From an uncultured Acidobacteriota bacterium (lineage in GTDB: Bacteria > Acidobacteriota > Terriglobia > Bryobacterales > Bryobacteraceae), in NCBI GenBank assembly GCA_902826685.1, contig CADEFT010000043.1, forward strand, positions 1 to 47,668: DNA of 47,668 bases, given 5' to 3'. The translations under genes were made by a program, and so were the position numbers. The notes beneath the pieces were generated by a model. That model did not search any database, was not told the DNA's origin, and saw only the letters and a list, made by a program, of their open reading frames with translations. Of this stretch, positions 47,222 to 47,668 are shown piece after piece. How positions within the stretch are numbered: position 1 is the first letter of the stretch; the number at the start of each line of letters is the position of its first letter.

Positions 47222-47668
47222 ATGCCAATGCGGGACTATCGGGCGGAAGCTCTTCAGGGCCGGCGGGATTTCACCGGCGAAGATCTTAGCGGCGCCGATT
47301 TCCGCGGCTGTGAACTTCGGGGCGCAAAGTTTGATCGCTGCCGGCTGCTATCCACGCGGTTTCATCGCGCGGATCTGACCAGCGCGTCGTTTGAAGAGGC
47401 GACGATGGGCCGGACGCGCGGCCGAAGCGTTGCCGTTCAGATTGTTGCGTTTCTTGTTACGGTGCCTGTTGCCTTTCTCGCGATTGTGTTCCTTGGGGGG
47501 ATGCTCCAGCTTGCGGGGAAGTCTGACGCCGATGCGTGGCCATCTCGGATCGCACTCGTCATCACTCTCGTCAGCCACGCGTACATCGTTGCTTACGGCG
47601 CCCGCGCGGGCGTCGCGGGCGTCGCGGGCGTCGCGGGCGTCGCGGGCGTCGCGGGCGTCGCGGGCGTC
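47222..47668 (+). CDS. Pentapeptide-repeat membrane protein, incomplete at window end
   Basis: An open frame from ATG 47222 (or 47228) that runs off the end of the window with no stop codon. Residues about 10-60 have pentapeptide-like A(D/N)LxG units (GEDLSGADFRGCELRGAKFDRCRLL, HRADLTSASFEEATMG), forming a short beta-helix. Two hydrophobic segments follow (VAVQIVAFLVTVPVAFLAIVFLGG and RIALVITLVSHAYIVAYGA). The last visible residues are repeats of Ala-Gly-Val (from 47606). Pentapeptide proteins can protect DNA gyrase or have unknown roles; the membrane part and the AGV repeat are unusual. Only the start is visible, so length and function are unknown. Confidence 0.6.
   Translation, partial: MPMRDYRAEALQGRRDFTGEDLSGADFRGCELRGAKFDRCRLLSTRFHRADLTSASFEEATMGRTRGRSVAVQIVAFLVTVPVAFLAIVFLGGMLQLAGKSDADAWPSRIALVITLVSHAYIVAYGARAGVAGVAGVAGVAGVAGVAGV
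47606..47668 (+). repeat. 9-bp tandem repeat (GCGGGCGTC) encoding Ala-Gly-Val
   Basis: Seven exact copies of GCGGGCGTC lie head to tail from 47606 to the last base of the window, preserving the reading frame of the pentapeptide-repeat gene. The array reaches the window edge, so the true copy number is unknown. Exact copies suggest recent expansion by slippage, or an assembly problem in a repeat. Confidence 0.9.

Noticed and set aside
1..47668. CRISPR arrays, insertion sequences, tRNA or rRNA genes
   Set aside because: I saw no spaced direct repeats, no transposase and no tRNA-like or rRNA segments other than the tmRNA ends; a covariance-model scan would be the decisive test for tRNAs.

Overview
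This window is a GC-rich, densely packed bacterial chromosome segment of about 47.7 kb. The gene content points to Acidobacteriota, most likely a Solibacter/Bryobacter-like lineage. The signs are a 1062-residue Oar-like TonB-dependent receptor with an N-terminal carboxypeptidase-regulatory domain, a PQQ dehydrogenase paired with a di-haem cytochrome c, a Tat-type sulfatase, TPR lipoproteins, a PEP-CTERM protein and GTG starts in tightly overlapping operons. The assignment is an inference from family content; there is no rRNA gene in the window to confirm it.

Layout. 1-1.8 kb: a glucarate-dehydratase-like enolase-superfamily enzyme and a secreted Dabb protein. 1.85-3.4 kb: clpS head-to-head with the tmRNA gene ssrA, followed by hicB and a frameshifted hicA. 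3.4-5.9 kb: cytochrome c and PQQ dehydrogenase. 5.9-8.5 kb: a membrane histidine kinase. 8.5-14.1 kb (minus strand): sulfatase, TPR protein and Oar-like receptor. 14.2-18.9 kb (minus strand): a compact four-gene cluster read here as a RiPP (modified peptide) pathway. 18.9-22.2 kb: an exported ribosome-recycling-factor-like protein, divergent from two TPR genes. 22.3-24.9 kb: rpsO-pnp. 24.9-25.8 kb: two adjacent TIR-domain genes. 25.8-26.5 kb: a hypothetical and a BON protein. 26.5-38.3 kb: an exopolysaccharide region (asnB, ArnT-like transferase, two GT4 glycosyltransferases, Wzz-like protein, degenerate tyrosine-kinase-like ATPase, PEP-CTERM protein) with kup and a coiled-coil membrane protein inserted on the other strand. 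38.5-40.7 kb: a tandem alpha/beta hydrolase. 40.7-45.0 kb: rbfA-apbE-hemE-hemY-maf, mostly overlapping. 45-47.7 kb: SnoaL-like protein, recombinase-domain-like protein, a second PQQ beta-propeller protein, and a pentapeptide-repeat membrane protein that runs off the window inside a 9-bp tandem repeat.

The most novel-looking element is the RiPP-like operon at 14215-18814. It encodes a cobalamin-type radical SAM maturase of the 'GCWWG..CTFCG' family, a 98-residue Thr-rich precursor without cysteine, and a class III lanthipeptide synthetase-like protein that has lyase-like and kinase domains but no LanC cyclase. The last gene is a minimal nucleotidyltransferase. A cysteine-free precursor and a cyclase-free synthetase fit each other: the expected product would be a linear peptide containing dehydrobutyrine, further modified by radical chemistry. 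Other items worth attention are the ribosome-recycling-factor homologue with a signal peptide, the paired TIR genes, the P-loop-less BY-kinase homologue in the polysaccharide locus, and the tandem hydrolase with a dead first domain.
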